DNA of 64,000 nucleotides from Pseudoroseicyclus tamaricis (GTDB lineage Bacteria; Pseudomonadota; Alphaproteobacteria; Rhodobacterales; Rhodobacteraceae). The notes beneath the pieces are model-generated. The model was given only the letters and a program-made list of their open reading frames with translations, ran no database searches and was not told the origin of the DNA. Every line of letters begins with the position of its first letter. Within the stretch, counting starts at the first letter, position 1. Below, piece after piece: positions 23,284 through 31,362 of this stretch. The translations under genes and the position numbers were made by a program. The stretch covers positions 1,032,001-1,096,000 of the forward strand of contig NZ_JAAFYS010000001.1 of NCBI RefSeq assembly GCF_012070395.1. Reading direction: 5' to 3'.

Positions 23284-23365
23284 CGCGCTCCGCCCGCTCC
23301 CCTGCTGGACGCCCGCCCCGGGATCGGCCTAGATGGCCGTCGGGAGCGGCAAAGGGGGGCGTCGG

Positions 23366-24370
23366 ATGGCCAGCGAGAAGGTGACCTCGCTGCAGGTGGC
23401 GGCGCTGGCCGGCGTCAGCCAGTCTGCGGTCAGCCGTGTCTTCACGCCCGGCTCCTCCGTATCCCGCAAGACGGAGGAGAAGGTGCGCGCCGCCGCCGAG
23501 CAGCTCGGCTACCGGCCGAACGTGCTGGCCCGCTCGCTCAAATCCGGCAAGAGCCGGATGATCGGCCTCGTGGTCGCCTATCTGGAGAACTACTTCTACC
23601 CCGAGGTGGTCGAGCGCATCTCGTCGGAGCTGCAGAAGGAGGGCTACCACGTCCTCGTCTTCATCGGGCAGAACACCGCCGTCGATACCGACCGCGTCGT
23701 CTCCGAGCTGATGGATTACCAGGTGGACGGGATCGTCCTCGCCTCCGTCTCGCTCTCCTCCCATCTGGCCGAGCGCTGCCTCTCCATCGGCGTGCCGGTG
23801 GTGCTCTTCAACCGCGGGCAGGATCGCTCGCAGCTCTCCGCCGTCACCTCCAACAACCGCGCCGGCGGGCGGGCGCTGGCGGAGTTCCTCTGCTCGCTGG
23901 GGCACGAGCGCATCGCCTACATCGCCGGCTTCGAGGAGGCGGCGACGCAGCGCGACCGCGAGCTCGGCTTCTGCGAGGGGCTGGAGGCGGCGGGGCAGGG
24001 GCTCTTCGCCCGCGCCGTCGGAAATTTCCGCTACACCGAGGCGCAGGCGGCGACGCGGGAGATCTTTGCCCGCGCCAACCGGCCCGATGCCGTCTTCGTC
24101 GCCAACGATCACATGGCCTTCGCGGCCATGGATGTGCTGCGCTTCGAGCTGGGGCTGCGGGTGCCCGAGGATGTCTCCGTCGTCGGCTTCGACGATGTGC
24201 CCCCCGCCAGCTGGCCCTCCTACAACCTCACGACCTACAAGCAGAACGTGACCCGCATGGTGGAAGAGACGGTGGCCATCCTGCTCGAAGGCGCGCCCGA
24301 GCCGCGGCAGGTGGTGCTGGAGGGCGCCCTCGTCATCCGCGGCTCCACCCGCCGCTACAGCCAATCATGA
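23366..24370 (+). CDS. LacI-family transcriptional regulator
   Basis: The 334-residue product has the LacI helix-turn-helix at 8-30 (LQVAALAGVSQSAVSRVF), the hinge RPNVLARSLKSGKS (50-63) with the minor-groove leucine, and a periplasmic-binding-like effector domain from about 65 to 330. ATG 23366 gives a standard N-terminus and follows a GGGGGG tract; ATG 23333 adds a basic tail with no counterpart in the family. A central CG step, as found in all four 16-bp sites of the island, is what LacI hinge leucines insert into. It probably controls the whole island in response to the transported compound or a product. It overlaps the next small gene by 4 bases (ATGA), linking it to the amidase. Confidence 0.93.
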   Translation: MASEKVTSLQVAALAGVSQSAVSRVFTPGSSVSRKTEEKVRAAAEQLGYRPNVLARSLKSGKSRMIGLVVAYLENYFYPEVVERISSELQKEGYHVLVFIGQNTAVDTDRVVSELMDYQVDGIVLASVSLSSHLAERCLSIGVPVVLFNRGQDRSQLSAVTSNNRAGGRALAEFLCSLGHERIAYIAGFEEAATQRDRELGFCEGLEAAGQGLFARAVGNFRYTEAQAATREIFARANRPDAVFVANDHMAFAAMDVLRFELGLRVPEDVSVVGFDDVPPASWPSYNLTTYKQNVTRMVEETVAILLEGAPEPRQVVLEGALVIRGSTRRYSQS

Positions 24371-24525
24371 CCCGCCTGATGACGGAGGCGGAGCTGGAGG
24401 CGAAGCTCCGCGACATGGGCCTCGCGCCGGAGCCGGAGGACAAGGCTCGCATCCTCGACGGCGCCCGCTCCGCCCGGTCGCTGGCCGAGACCCTGCGCGC
24501 GTTCCTGGAGCAGGAAAGCCGGTGA
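24367..24525 (+). CDS. AtzG-like small amidase subunit (DUF4089-like)
   Basis: A 52-residue frame starts with ATG at 24367 inside the LacI stop (ATGA) and ends in TGA at 24525, overlapping the amidase GTG as GTGA. The sequence is helical and charged, with EAELEAKLRDMGLAPEPED and RSARSLAETLRAFLEQ. AtzG (DUF4089) is a GatC-like helical peptide that joins the amidase AtzE in cyanuric acid catabolism, and other amidases have similar partners. Size, helical pattern, LG.APE. motif and double coupling to an amidase fit this; identity is from pattern only. It probably wraps around the amidase and stabilises it. Confidence 0.7.
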   Translation: MTRLMTEAELEAKLRDMGLAPEPEDKARILDGARSARSLAETLRAFLEQESR

Positions 24526-25889
24526 CGGAGCTCTCGATTCCCGAGGCCGCCGCCCGCATGGCGGAGGGCTCGCTGACCGCCGTCGCGCTGCTGGAGGATC
24601 ACCTCGCGCGCATCGAGGCCCGGGACGGTGCCGTCCACGCCTTCGCCGAGGTGACGGAGGCCCGCGCCCGCGCCGAGGCCGAGGCGGTGGACAGGGCCCG
24701 CGCCGAGGGCCGCCCCCTCGGCCCGCTCGCCGGCATCCCGCTCGGCGTGAAGGACCTGATCGACCTTGAGGGCCGCGCCACCCGCGGCGCCAGCCGCGTG
24801 CCGGCCTCGCCGGCGAAAGCCGATGCGAAGGTGGTGCAGCGGCTCCGCGAGGCTGGCGCCGTTATCCTCGGCGCGCTCCAGACTTATGAATTTGCAACCG
24901 TCGGCCCCGACGAGAGCCTTCCGCAGCCGCCCAGCTTGAACATCTGGAACCTCGAGCACATCACCGGCGGCTCCTCCTCCGGCTCAGCCGCCGCCGTCGC
25001 GGCGGGGCTTCTGCGCGCCGCGCTGGGGACGGATACCGGCGGCTCCGTCCGCTCGCCCGCCGCCTATTGCGGCGTCGTCGGCCTCAAGCCGACGAAGGGC
25101 CGAGTGCCGGACGGAGGCCTCCTGCCGCTCTCCCCCAGCCTCGATCATGTCGGCCCGCTCGCGGCGACGGTGCGGGAGGCGGCCATGGTGCTCGACGCCA
25201 TCTCCGCCCCCGGCTGGCGCCCCGCGACGCCCTCCGGCGACCTCCTCGGCCAGCCGCTCACCGGCCTGCGCGTCGGCTATGCCCGCGCCTGGGTGGCAGG
25301 CGACCCCGATTGCGACCCCGCGGTCCTCCGCGCCCTCGACGCCGCCGCCTCCACCCTCTCCCTCCTCGGCGCCCGGATCACCGAGGTGGAGATGCCGGAC
25401 TACGCCCTCTTCGAGGCCGCGGGAGCCGTCATCCTCGATGCCGAGGCGCTGGCGGTGCACCGGGAGCGGCTGGCGGAGCACTGGGATCTCTACGGCCGGG
25501 CTGCCCGCATCTCCCTCATGCGCGCCATCGGGCTGGATGAGGAGGATGTCCGGGCCGCATGGCGGGCGGCGGAAATCCTGGGGCAGGGGGTGACGGCGGC
25601 TTTCGAGGGCGCCGATCTCCTCCTCACCGCCACCACGCTCGCCCCCGCCTCGCCTGTCGCGGCCTTCCGGGGCGGCAAGGCGGTGTGGACGCCGATGCGG
25701 ACGATCCCCTTCAACCTCACCGGCCACCCGGCGCTGTCTCTTCCCGCCGGATTCTCCGGCGGCCTGCCGCTGGCGGCGCAGCTCATCGCGCCGCACGGGG
25801 GCGAGGACATCCTCTGCCGCGCCGGCGCCGCCTTCGAGCTGGCCACGGACCACGCACTGCAACGGCCCGTCTACCCCGGCAGTCGCTGA
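24522..25889 (+). CDS. Amidase signature family hydrolase (AtzE/GatA-like)
   Basis: This 455-residue enzyme hydrolyses a C-N bond in the cytoplasm. The Ser-cisSer-Lys triad is visible: Lys77 in LGVKDL, Ser151 in TGGSSSGSAAA and the nucleophile Ser175 in GTDTGGSVRSPA. Length and order are as in GatA and AtzE. The GTG start at 24522 overlaps the stop of the small AtzG-like gene, which suggests a two-subunit enzyme. In the island it would release a carboxylate and ammonia or an amine from an imported or processed amide. The substrate cannot be named. Confidence 0.9.
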   Translation: MTELSIPEAAARMAEGSLTAVALLEDHLARIEARDGAVHAFAEVTEARARAEAEAVDRARAEGRPLGPLAGIPLGVKDLIDLEGRATRGASRVPASPAKADAKVVQRLREAGAVILGALQTYEFATVGPDESLPQPPSLNIWNLEHITGGSSSGSAAAVAAGLLRAALGTDTGGSVRSPAAYCGVVGLKPTKGRVPDGGLLPLSPSLDHVGPLAATVREAAMVLDAISAPGWRPATPSGDLLGQPLTGLRVGYARAWVAGDPDCDPAVLRALDAAASTLSLLGARITEVEMPDYALFEAAGAVILDAEALAVHRERLAEHWDLYGRAARISLMRAIGLDEEDVRAAWRAAEILGQGVTAAFEGADLLLTATTLAPASPVAAFRGGKAVWTPMRTIPFNLTGHPALSLPAGFSGGLPLAAQLIAPHGGEDILCRAGAAFELATDHALQRPVYPGSR

Positions 25890-25928
25890 TCCGACAGGCG
25901 GTCCCTACTGAGAGGACGGAGGCCTCCG

Positions 25929-26033
25929 GCGGGAGTATTTCGAAAAGGGCGAGACCCTGCAGGTTCATCTGGCCTCAAATACTCTCGGGGGTGAGGCCGC
26001 AGGCCGAGGGGGCAGAGCCCCCTCGCGACGCTT
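25929..26033. repeat. Composite of two oppositely oriented extragenic repeats
   Basis: A short plus-oriented tail (GGGAGTATTTCGAAAAGGGCG at about 25930-25950) is followed by a minus-oriented unit whose plus-strand text runs TTCATCTGGCCTCAAATACT, CTCGGGGG, TGAGGCCGCAGGCCGAGGGG. It lies between the convergent amidase and HisD-like genes and may serve both as terminator. Confidence 0.65.
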
Positions 26034-26049
26034 CCACGCCGAGGTACCG

Positions 26050-27336
26050 TCAGCCCCGGTGCTGCATCCGGTCCAGCCGCAGCTGCGCGGCGCGGCGGTG
26101 GCCTTCAAGCGTCTCCGATTTCGCTTGTCGGGCGGCGGGCGGGGCGACGGCCTTGATGCCCTCTTCCGTCAGCCACTGGTGCGTGGCGATCTTGACGTAG
26201 GAGCCGACCCAGAGGCCGCCCGTGTACTGCCCGGCGCCCATCGTCGGCAGGGTGTGGTTGGTGCCCGAGCATTTGTCGGAATAGACGACCGAGGCATTCT
26301 CACCGATGAAGAGCGAGCCGTAATTGCTCAGCTTCAAAGCGAAATCCTTCGGGTCCGCCGTGTGGACCTGCAGGTGCTCGGCGGCGATCTCCTCGGAGTA
26401 GGCGATCATGTCCTCCTCGCTGCCGGCCACCGCGATCAGCCCGTAGTCGTCCCACGCCGGGCGGGCGACGGAGGCGGTGGAGAGGGTGGCAAGCTGGGCC
26501 TCGACCTCCTGCAGCACCGCCTCCGCCAGTGGCGCGTGGGTGGTGATGAGGCCGACGCGGGTGCGCACGTCATGCTCGGCTTGGGCCAGCAGATCCGTCG
26601 CGATCATCTCCGCATCGCCCGTCTCGTCGGCGAGGATGAAGATCTCCGAGGGGCCGGCGAGCTGGTCGATGCCGACGGGGCCGAAGACCTGCCGCTTGGC
26701 CTCGTTGACGAAGGCATTGCCCGGGCCGACGATCTTGTTGACGCGCGGCACGGACTCCGTCCCGAAGGCCATGGCCGCGATGGCCTGCGCGCCGCCAATG
26801 CGGAAGATGCGGGTGGCGCCGGAGAGGTGGCAGCCGGCGATCATGGCCGGGTGGGCGTTGGGCGGCAGGCAGGCGACGATCTCCTGCACGCCGGCGACGA
26901 CGGCGGGGACGATGGTCATCACCGGGGCGGAGAGGAGGGGGAAGCGCCCGCCGGGGACGTAGCAGCCGACCCGCGCGATGGGGATGACGCGGTGGCCGGC
27001 GTGAACGCCGGGCAGCACCTCCGTCTCCAGCGCGCCGATGGTGCCCATCTGCGCCTCGGCGAAGCGGCGGACGTTGGCGATGGCGAACTCCGTATCCGCC
27101 CGCGTCTGCGGGTCGAGCGCGGCGACGGCGGCCTCACGCTCCTCCATCGTGATCTCCAGCGCCGGGGTGTCGGCCTTGTCGAACTTGGCGGAGAACTCCT
27201 TCACCGCCTCGTCGCCCCGCGCCTTCACGGCAGAGAGGATGCCGGCGACCGTGTCGGCCACGGGGGCGGTATCGCCCACCGCGTCGCGTGCGGGCGCTTT
27301 GACGAAGGTCAGGCGGGCGGAGAGATCGTTCGGCAT
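26050..27336 (-). CDS. Histidinol dehydrogenase-like enzyme, paralogue A
   Basis: The 428-residue product belongs to the HisD family of zinc-dependent NAD oxidoreductases. Conserved features are CYVPGGRFPLLS, GGAQAIAAMAFGTE, GPGNAFVNEAKRQVFG, the zinc-ligand segment LAQAEHD, catalytic Glu-His in EHLQVHT, and SGTNHTLPT. The His near the C-terminus (LEGHRRAAQ) is the last zinc ligand. No other histidine biosynthesis genes are nearby, and a LacI-type operator sits 31 bases upstream, so this is a catabolic member. One known catabolic branch is the sulfopropanediol dehydrogenase HpsN, but its companions are absent. It is divergent from a second HisD-like gene at 27524. Confidence 0.85.
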   Translation of the reverse strand: MPNDLSARLTFVKAPARDAVGDTAPVADTVAGILSAVKARGDEAVKEFSAKFDKADTPALEITMEEREAAVAALDPQTRADTEFAIANVRRFAEAQMGTIGALETEVLPGVHAGHRVIPIARVGCYVPGGRFPLLSAPVMTIVPAVVAGVQEIVACLPPNAHPAMIAGCHLSGATRIFRIGGAQAIAAMAFGTESVPRVNKIVGPGNAFVNEAKRQVFGPVGIDQLAGPSEIFILADETGDAEMIATDLLAQAEHDVRTRVGLITTHAPLAEAVLQEVEAQLATLSTASVARPAWDDYGLIAVAGSEEDMIAYSEEIAAEHLQVHTADPKDFALKLSNYGSLFIGENASVVYSDKCSGTNHTLPTMGAGQYTGGLWVGSYVKIATHQWLTEEGIKAVAPPAARQAKSETLEGHRRAAQLRLDRMQHRG

Positions 27337-27366
27337 GGAAAGGCTCCGGGACAAGAGTGATGGCGT

Positions 27367-27382
27367 TTGCATACGTCACCAA
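27367..27382. promoter_or_regulatory. LacI-type operator before HisD-like gene A
   Basis: TTGCATACGTCACCAA matches TTGCAAACGTATGCAA at 12 of 16 positions, with the left arm and central ACGT kept. It lies 31 bases from the start at 27336. It is the weakest of the four sites. Confidence 0.6.
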
Positions 27383-27493
27383 AATTCCACCGGTCAAGCG
27401 CGAAGCGCAGCCCCTTGCCAGCGGGCGAGCGCCTGCTCAAATCATTGGCTGAAACTCAAGCTTGCCTCGCCGGCTCCTTTTCCGCTACCTCTT

Positions 27494-27509
27494 TTGCAAA
27501 CGTAATCAA
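27494..27509. promoter_or_regulatory. LacI-type operator before HisD-like gene B
   Basis: TTGCAAACGTAATCAA matches the consensus at 14 of 16 positions. It ends 14 bases before the ATG at 27524, so binding would cover the start region. Sites at 27367 and 27494 share a 187-base divergent promoter region that holds nothing else recognised; they are 127 bases apart. Confidence 0.72.
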
Positions 27510-27523
27510 AACGGAGTCTCCCG

Positions 27524-28849
27524 ATGGCCACCTCGCTCAAGAGCGGAAAGCCCGAGGCAGATCGCGCCGAAGATGACGCCAAGGTGCGCGGCATCGTGGA
27601 ATCGACCCTCGCCCAGATCGAGACGGGCGGCGACGCGGCGGTGCGCGAACTCTCCGAGACGTTCGACGGCTATGCGCCGGAGAGCTTTCGCCTCAGCCCG
27701 TCGGAGATCGAGGCGGCGATGCAGAAGGTCAGCGCCCGCGACATGGACGATATCCGTTTCGCGCAGGACCAGATCCGCGCCTTCGCCGAGGCGCAACGGG
27801 CGTCCATGACCGATATTGAGGTGGAGACGCGGCCCGGTGTCATCCTCGGGCACCGCAACATCCCCGTGCAATCGGTTGGCTGCTACGTGCCGGGCGGCAA
27901 GTTCCCCATGGTGGCCTCGGCGCATATGTCGGTGCTCACCGCCTCCGTCGCCGGGGTGCCGCGCATCGTCGCCTCCGCGCCGCCGGTGAAGGGCGCGCCG
28001 CACCCGGCCATCGTCGCCGCGATGCACATGGGCGGGGCGCATGAGATCCTCTGCCTCGGCGGTATCCAGGCCGTCGGCGCCATGGCGCTGGGGACGGAAA
28101 GCATCGAGCCGGTGCACATGCTGGTGGGGCCAGGGAATGCCTTCGTCGCCGAGGCCAAGCGCCAGCTCTACGGGCGCGTCGGGATCGACCTTTTCGCCGG
28201 ACCGACGGAGACGATGGTGATCGCCGACGACACGGTCGATGCCGAGATGGTGGCGACCGACCTCCTCGGCCAGGCCGAGCACGGCTACAACTCGCCCGCC
28301 GCGCTGCTGACGACCTCCCGCGCGCTCGCCGAGGCGACGCTGGCGGAGATCGACCGGCTGCTGGAGATCCTGCCGACCCGCGAGACCGCGGCCGTCTCCT
28401 GGCGCGACTACGGCGATGTCATCCTCTGCGACGATCACGACGACATGCTGCGCGTGGCGAATGACATGGCCTACGAGCATGTGCAGGTGATGACCGACCG
28501 CGACGACTGGTACCTGCAGAATATGCATTCCTACGGCGCGCTCTTCCTCGGGCCCCGCACCAACGTCGCCAATGGCGACAAGGTCATCGGCACCAACCAC
28601 ACGCTTCCGACGAAGAAGGCCGGCCGCTACACGGGCGGGCTCTGGGTCGGCAAGTTCCTGAAGACGCATAGCTATCAGCGCGTGACGACGGACGAGGCGG
28701 CGGCGGAGATCGGCGCCTATGGCTCGCGCCTGTGCATGCTGGAGGGCTTCGTGGGCCATGCCGAGCAATGCAACGTCCGCGTGCGCCGCTATGGCGGGCG
28801 GAACGTGGAATACGGCACCGCCGCCGCCCCGCTGGAGGCGGCGGAATGA
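27524..28849 (+). CDS. Histidinol dehydrogenase-like enzyme, paralogue B
   Basis: The 441-residue product is a second HisD-family enzyme, clearly different from the one at 26050 though of the same family. Motifs are [58 protein letters not shown] with the catalytic Glu-His, GTNHTLPT and GFVGHAEQ. It carries extra residues SAPPVKGAP in the middle that are absent from A. The pairing of two NAD-dependent HisD-like dehydrogenases under one regulator suggests oxidation of alcohol to acid on two substrates, stereoisomers or successive intermediates. Sulfopropanediol dehydrogenase-like activity is possible but unproven. It begins an operon through to the RraA-like gene at 31362. Confidence 0.87.
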   Translation: MATSLKSGKPEADRAEDDAKVRGIVESTLAQIETGGDAAVRELSETFDGYAPESFRLSPSEIEAAMQKVSARDMDDIRFAQDQIRAFAEAQRASMTDIEVETRPGVILGHRNIPVQSVGCYVPGGKFPMVASAHMSVLTASVAGVPRIVASAPPVKGAPHPAIVAAMHMGGAHEILCLGGIQAVGAMALGTESIEPVHMLVGPGNAFVAEAKRQLYGRVGIDLFAGPTETMVIADDTVDAEMVATDLLGQAEHGYNSPAALLTTSRALAEATLAEIDRLLEILPTRETAAVSWRDYGDVILCDDHDDMLRVANDMAYEHVQVMTDRDDWYLQNMHSYGALFLGPRTNVANGDKVIGTNHTLPTKKAGRYTGGLWVGKFLKTHSYQRVTTDEAAAEIGAYGSRLCMLEGFVGHAEQCNVRVRRYGGRNVEYGTAAAPLEAAE

Positions 28850-28859
28850 GCCGGGCGCC

Positions 28860-28902
28860 GATTTTCGCGCGAAAATCGTGCACGGAATTCGCACGAATTC
28901 CG
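28860..28902. repeat. Twin palindromes between HisD-like and SDR genes
   Basis: A perfect 18-bp palindrome, GATTTTCGCGCGAAAATC (28860-28877), is followed after 5 bases by CGGAATTCG-CA-CGAATTCCG (28883-28902). Both lie in the 64-base gap between two genes of the same operon. They look like a small extragenic palindromic element; a regulatory role is not excluded. Confidence 0.7.
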
Positions 28903-28913
28903 GGGGCGGGGCG

Positions 28914-29678
28914 GTGAGCCTGCCGCGCACGCCTTCCTTCCGGCTGGGCGGCAAGCGCGCGCTCGTCACCGGCGCCTCCTCCGGCATCGGGCGGGCGGCG
29001 GCTGTCGCGCTGGCCGAGGCGGGGGCGGAGGTGACGCTCGTCGCCCGCTCGGTGCAGCCGCTCAATGCGCTGGCCGAGGAGATGGCGGCGGAGGGCCTCA
29101 CCGCCCGCACCCGGCCGCTCGACATCACCGACATCGCCGCCACAGAGGCGGCGGTGGAGGCCGAAGGGCCCTTCGACGTGCTGGTGAACTCCGCCGGCCT
29201 CGCCCGTCACGCGCCGGCGACGGAGACGGAGCTAGCCGACTACGACGCCGTCATGGCGGTGAACCTGCGCGCCGCGCATTTCCTCACCCGGGCGGTGGCC
29301 AAGGGGCTGATGGCCGCCGGCAAGCCCGGCAGCCTTATCAACATCTCCTCCCAGATGGGCCATGTCGGCGGGCCGAACCGGTCTGTCTACGCCGCCTCCA
29401 AGCACGCGCTCGAGGGGATGACCAAGGCGATGGCGATCGAGTGGGGGCCGGCCGGTATCCGCGTCAACACGCTCTGCCCCACCTTCATCCGCACGCCGCT
29501 GGGCGAGCAGACCCTGCAGAACCCGCAGGCGCGGGACTGGGTGCTCTCCAAGATCAAGCTCGGCCGCGTGGGCGAGGTGGAGGACATCATGGGCGGCGTG
29601 GTCTTCCTCGCCTCGGGTGCCTCCGCGCTCGTCACCGGCACGCATCTTCTCATCGACGGCGGGTGGACCGCCGAATGA
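28914..29678 (+). CDS. Short-chain dehydrogenase/reductase of the LacI island
   Basis: About 254 residues from a GTG at 28914 (product VSLPRTPSFRLGGKRALVTG). The cofactor motif TGASSGIG, NSAG, the ISSQMG serine, and the YAASKHA Tyr-Lys pair are all present, and the C-terminus THLLIDGGWTAE is usual. The start is inferred from the family N-terminus; the preceding codons run through the twin palindromes. It is similar to gluconate or 2-deoxy-gluconate 3-dehydrogenases and other polyol/sugar-acid SDRs, which fits an island that handles hydroxylated compounds. The stop is followed after 14 bases by the bicupin. Confidence 0.88.
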   Translation: MSLPRTPSFRLGGKRALVTGASSGIGRAAAVALAEAGAEVTLVARSVQPLNALAEEMAAEGLTARTRPLDITDIAATEAAVEAEGPFDVLVNSAGLARHAPATETELADYDAVMAVNLRAAHFLTRAVAKGLMAAGKPGSLINISSQMGHVGGPNRSVYAASKHALEGMTKAMAIEWGPAGIRVNTLCPTFIRTPLGEQTLQNPQARDWVLSKIKLGRVGEVEDIMGGVVFLASGASALVTGTHLLIDGGWTAE

Positions 29679-29692
29679 CCACAGGAGCTTCT

Positions 29693-30658
29693 ATGACCCC
29701 CGAAGAGATGCAGGCCCGCATCGTCCGCTACGGCGAACTCGTGCCCTGCCGCACCGCCTTCATCGACGCCCATACCCCGGGCTCGAACCAGAAGGAGAAC
29801 TTCACCATCATCGGCGGCGGCGTCTCCGAAAGCGCCGACCAGCACGTGCACATCACCATTCCGCACGGCTTCAACATCGGCGCCGCCGGCCAGCCGCCGA
29901 AATGCCGGAACTCGCTGCACAGCCACCGGACGGCGGAGGTGTTCTTCGTCCTCAAGGGGCGCTGGCGCTTCTTCTGGGGCCGCTGGGGCAATGCGGGCGA
30001 GGTGGTGCTGGAAGAGGGCGACATCATCAACATCCCCACCGGCATCTTCCGCGGTTTCGAGAATATCGGCACGGATTACGGGATGATCATGGCCGTCCTC
30101 GGCGGTGACGATGCCGGCGGCGGCGTCATCTGGGCGCCGCAGGTCATCGAGGATGCCAAGGATCACGGGCTGGTCCTCGGCGAGAACGGCAAGCTCTACG
30201 ACAGCAAGAAGGGCCAGCACCTGCCCGACGGCGTGAAGCCGATGCCGCTCCTCAGCGAGGAGGAGCTGAAGACCTTCCCCGAGCTCGAGGCCGCCGATGT
30301 CGTGCCGGGCTATGTGGCCCGATACTGGGATCTGATGTCCCTCGCCGGCAAGCGCCCGGCCAAGGTGCTCGGCGAGACGGGCGTGCTGAAGGACAAGCCC
30401 GGCTTCGAGATCGACTTCATCACCCGCGATTCCGCCAGCGAAGAGATGCACCAGCATCCCTATCCCTCGGTGCTGATGCCGGTGACCGGCCACTGGAAGA
30501 TCACCTGGGAGGGTGGCGAGACGGTGCTGGCGCCGGGCGACACGATGTCGATCCCCGAAAACCTTGGCCATTCCGCCGTGCCCTCGATGACGGGTGAGGC
30601 GGCGCTCTACCATGTCATTGCCACCGCCGATCCGGCCGGGCCGACGTGGCAGGGCTGA
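29693..30658 (+). CDS. Bicupin protein
   Basis: This 321-residue protein has two cupin barrels. The first carries LHSHRTAEVFFVLKG at about 76-90 (His, His and Glu metal ligands) and a second cupin motif at GDIINIPTGIFRGF. The second has MHQHPYPSVLMPVTGHW and DTMSIPENLGHSA. Both seem able to bind a divalent metal. Bicupins include dioxygenases, isomerases and lyases; the sequence does not fix one. ATG 29693 has AGGAG 6 bases upstream; the upstream ATG at 29675 overlaps the SDR stop and lacks it. The gene overlaps the following hydrolase by 13 bases, so they are made together. Confidence 0.83.
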   Translation: MTPEEMQARIVRYGELVPCRTAFIDAHTPGSNQKENFTIIGGGVSESADQHVHITIPHGFNIGAAGQPPKCRNSLHSHRTAEVFFVLKGRWRFFWGRWGNAGEVVLEEGDIINIPTGIFRGFENIGTDYGMIMAVLGGDDAGGGVIWAPQVIEDAKDHGLVLGENGKLYDSKKGQHLPDGVKPMPLLSEEELKTFPELEAADVVPGYVARYWDLMSLAGKRPAKVLGETGVLKDKPGFEIDFITRDSASEEMHQHPYPSVLMPVTGHWKITWEGGETVLAPGDTMSIPENLGHSAVPSMTGEAALYHVIATADPAGPTWQG

Positions 30659-31362
30659 CGGAGCAGGGGAGCGGCGCGCTGCCGCTCCTCCTTCTGCCCG
30701 GCATGATGTGCGACGCGCGGCTCTTCGCGCCGCAGATCGCCGCGCTCTCCGCCGGGCGGACGGTGCAGGTGCCGGCGCTGACCGGGGCGGAGACGATGGA
30801 GGCGCTGGCGGAGCAGGTGCTGAGCCAGGCGCCGCCGCGTTTCGCGCTCGCGGGCCTCTCGATGGGCGGCATCCTTGCCATGGAGATGCTGCGCCAGGCG
30901 CCGGAGCGCATCGAGCGCGTCGCCTTCCTCGACACAAACCCCCGCGCCGAGCTGCCAGAGGTGCAGGCGGGCCGCGCCCCGCAGGTGGCGCGGGTGCGGG
31001 AGGAGGGGCTGGGGTCCGTGCTGCGGCGGGAGGTCTTCCCGCACTACCTCCACCCCGAGAGCGACCCCGCGATCCTCGATCTCTGCGAGGAGATGGCGCT
31101 CGCCCTCGGGCCGGATATCTTCGAGCGGCAGAGCCTCGCGCTCCGGGACCGGGCCGATGCACAGGAGGTGCTGGCCGCCGTCCGCCAGCCGACGCTGATC
31201 CTCACCGGAGAGGATGACCGCCTCTGCCCGATGGACCGGCATACCCGCATGGCGGCGCTGATGCCTCATGCCCGGCTGGTCGTCGTCCCCCGCGCCGGCC
31301 ACCTGCCGACGCTCGAACAACCGGCGGCCGTCAACGCCGCCCTCAACGAATGGCTCACCTGA
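30646..31362 (+). CDS. Alpha/beta hydrolase
   Basis: This 238-residue alpha/beta hydrolase has the nucleophile elbow AGLSMGGIL with Ser near residue 71, an acid in TGEDDRLCP near 190, and the final His in RAGHLPTLEQP near 222. The HG oxyanion loop is replaced by LPGMMCDARLF. The GTG start at 30646 lies in the end of the bicupin gene. It may cleave an ester, a thioester or a C-C bond of the pathway product. Length and motif order are normal for small cytoplasmic hydrolases. Confidence 0.85.
   Translation: MAGLTEQGSGALPLLLLPGMMCDARLFAPQIAALSAGRTVQVPALTGAETMEALAEQVLSQAPPRFALAGLSMGGILAMEMLRQAPERIERVAFLDTNPRAELPEVQAGRAPQVARVREEGLGSVLRREVFPHYLHPESDPAILDLCEEMALALGPDIFERQSLALRDRADAQEVLAAVRQPTLILTGEDDRLCPMDRHTRMAALMPHARLVVVPRAGHLPTLEQPAAVNAALNEWLT

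Noticed and set aside
26050-28849. Naming the HisD-like genes hisD or hpsN
   Set aside because: No other his gene and no sulfolactate lyase, TRAP transporter or hps partner is nearby, so neither pathway is supported beyond family membership.
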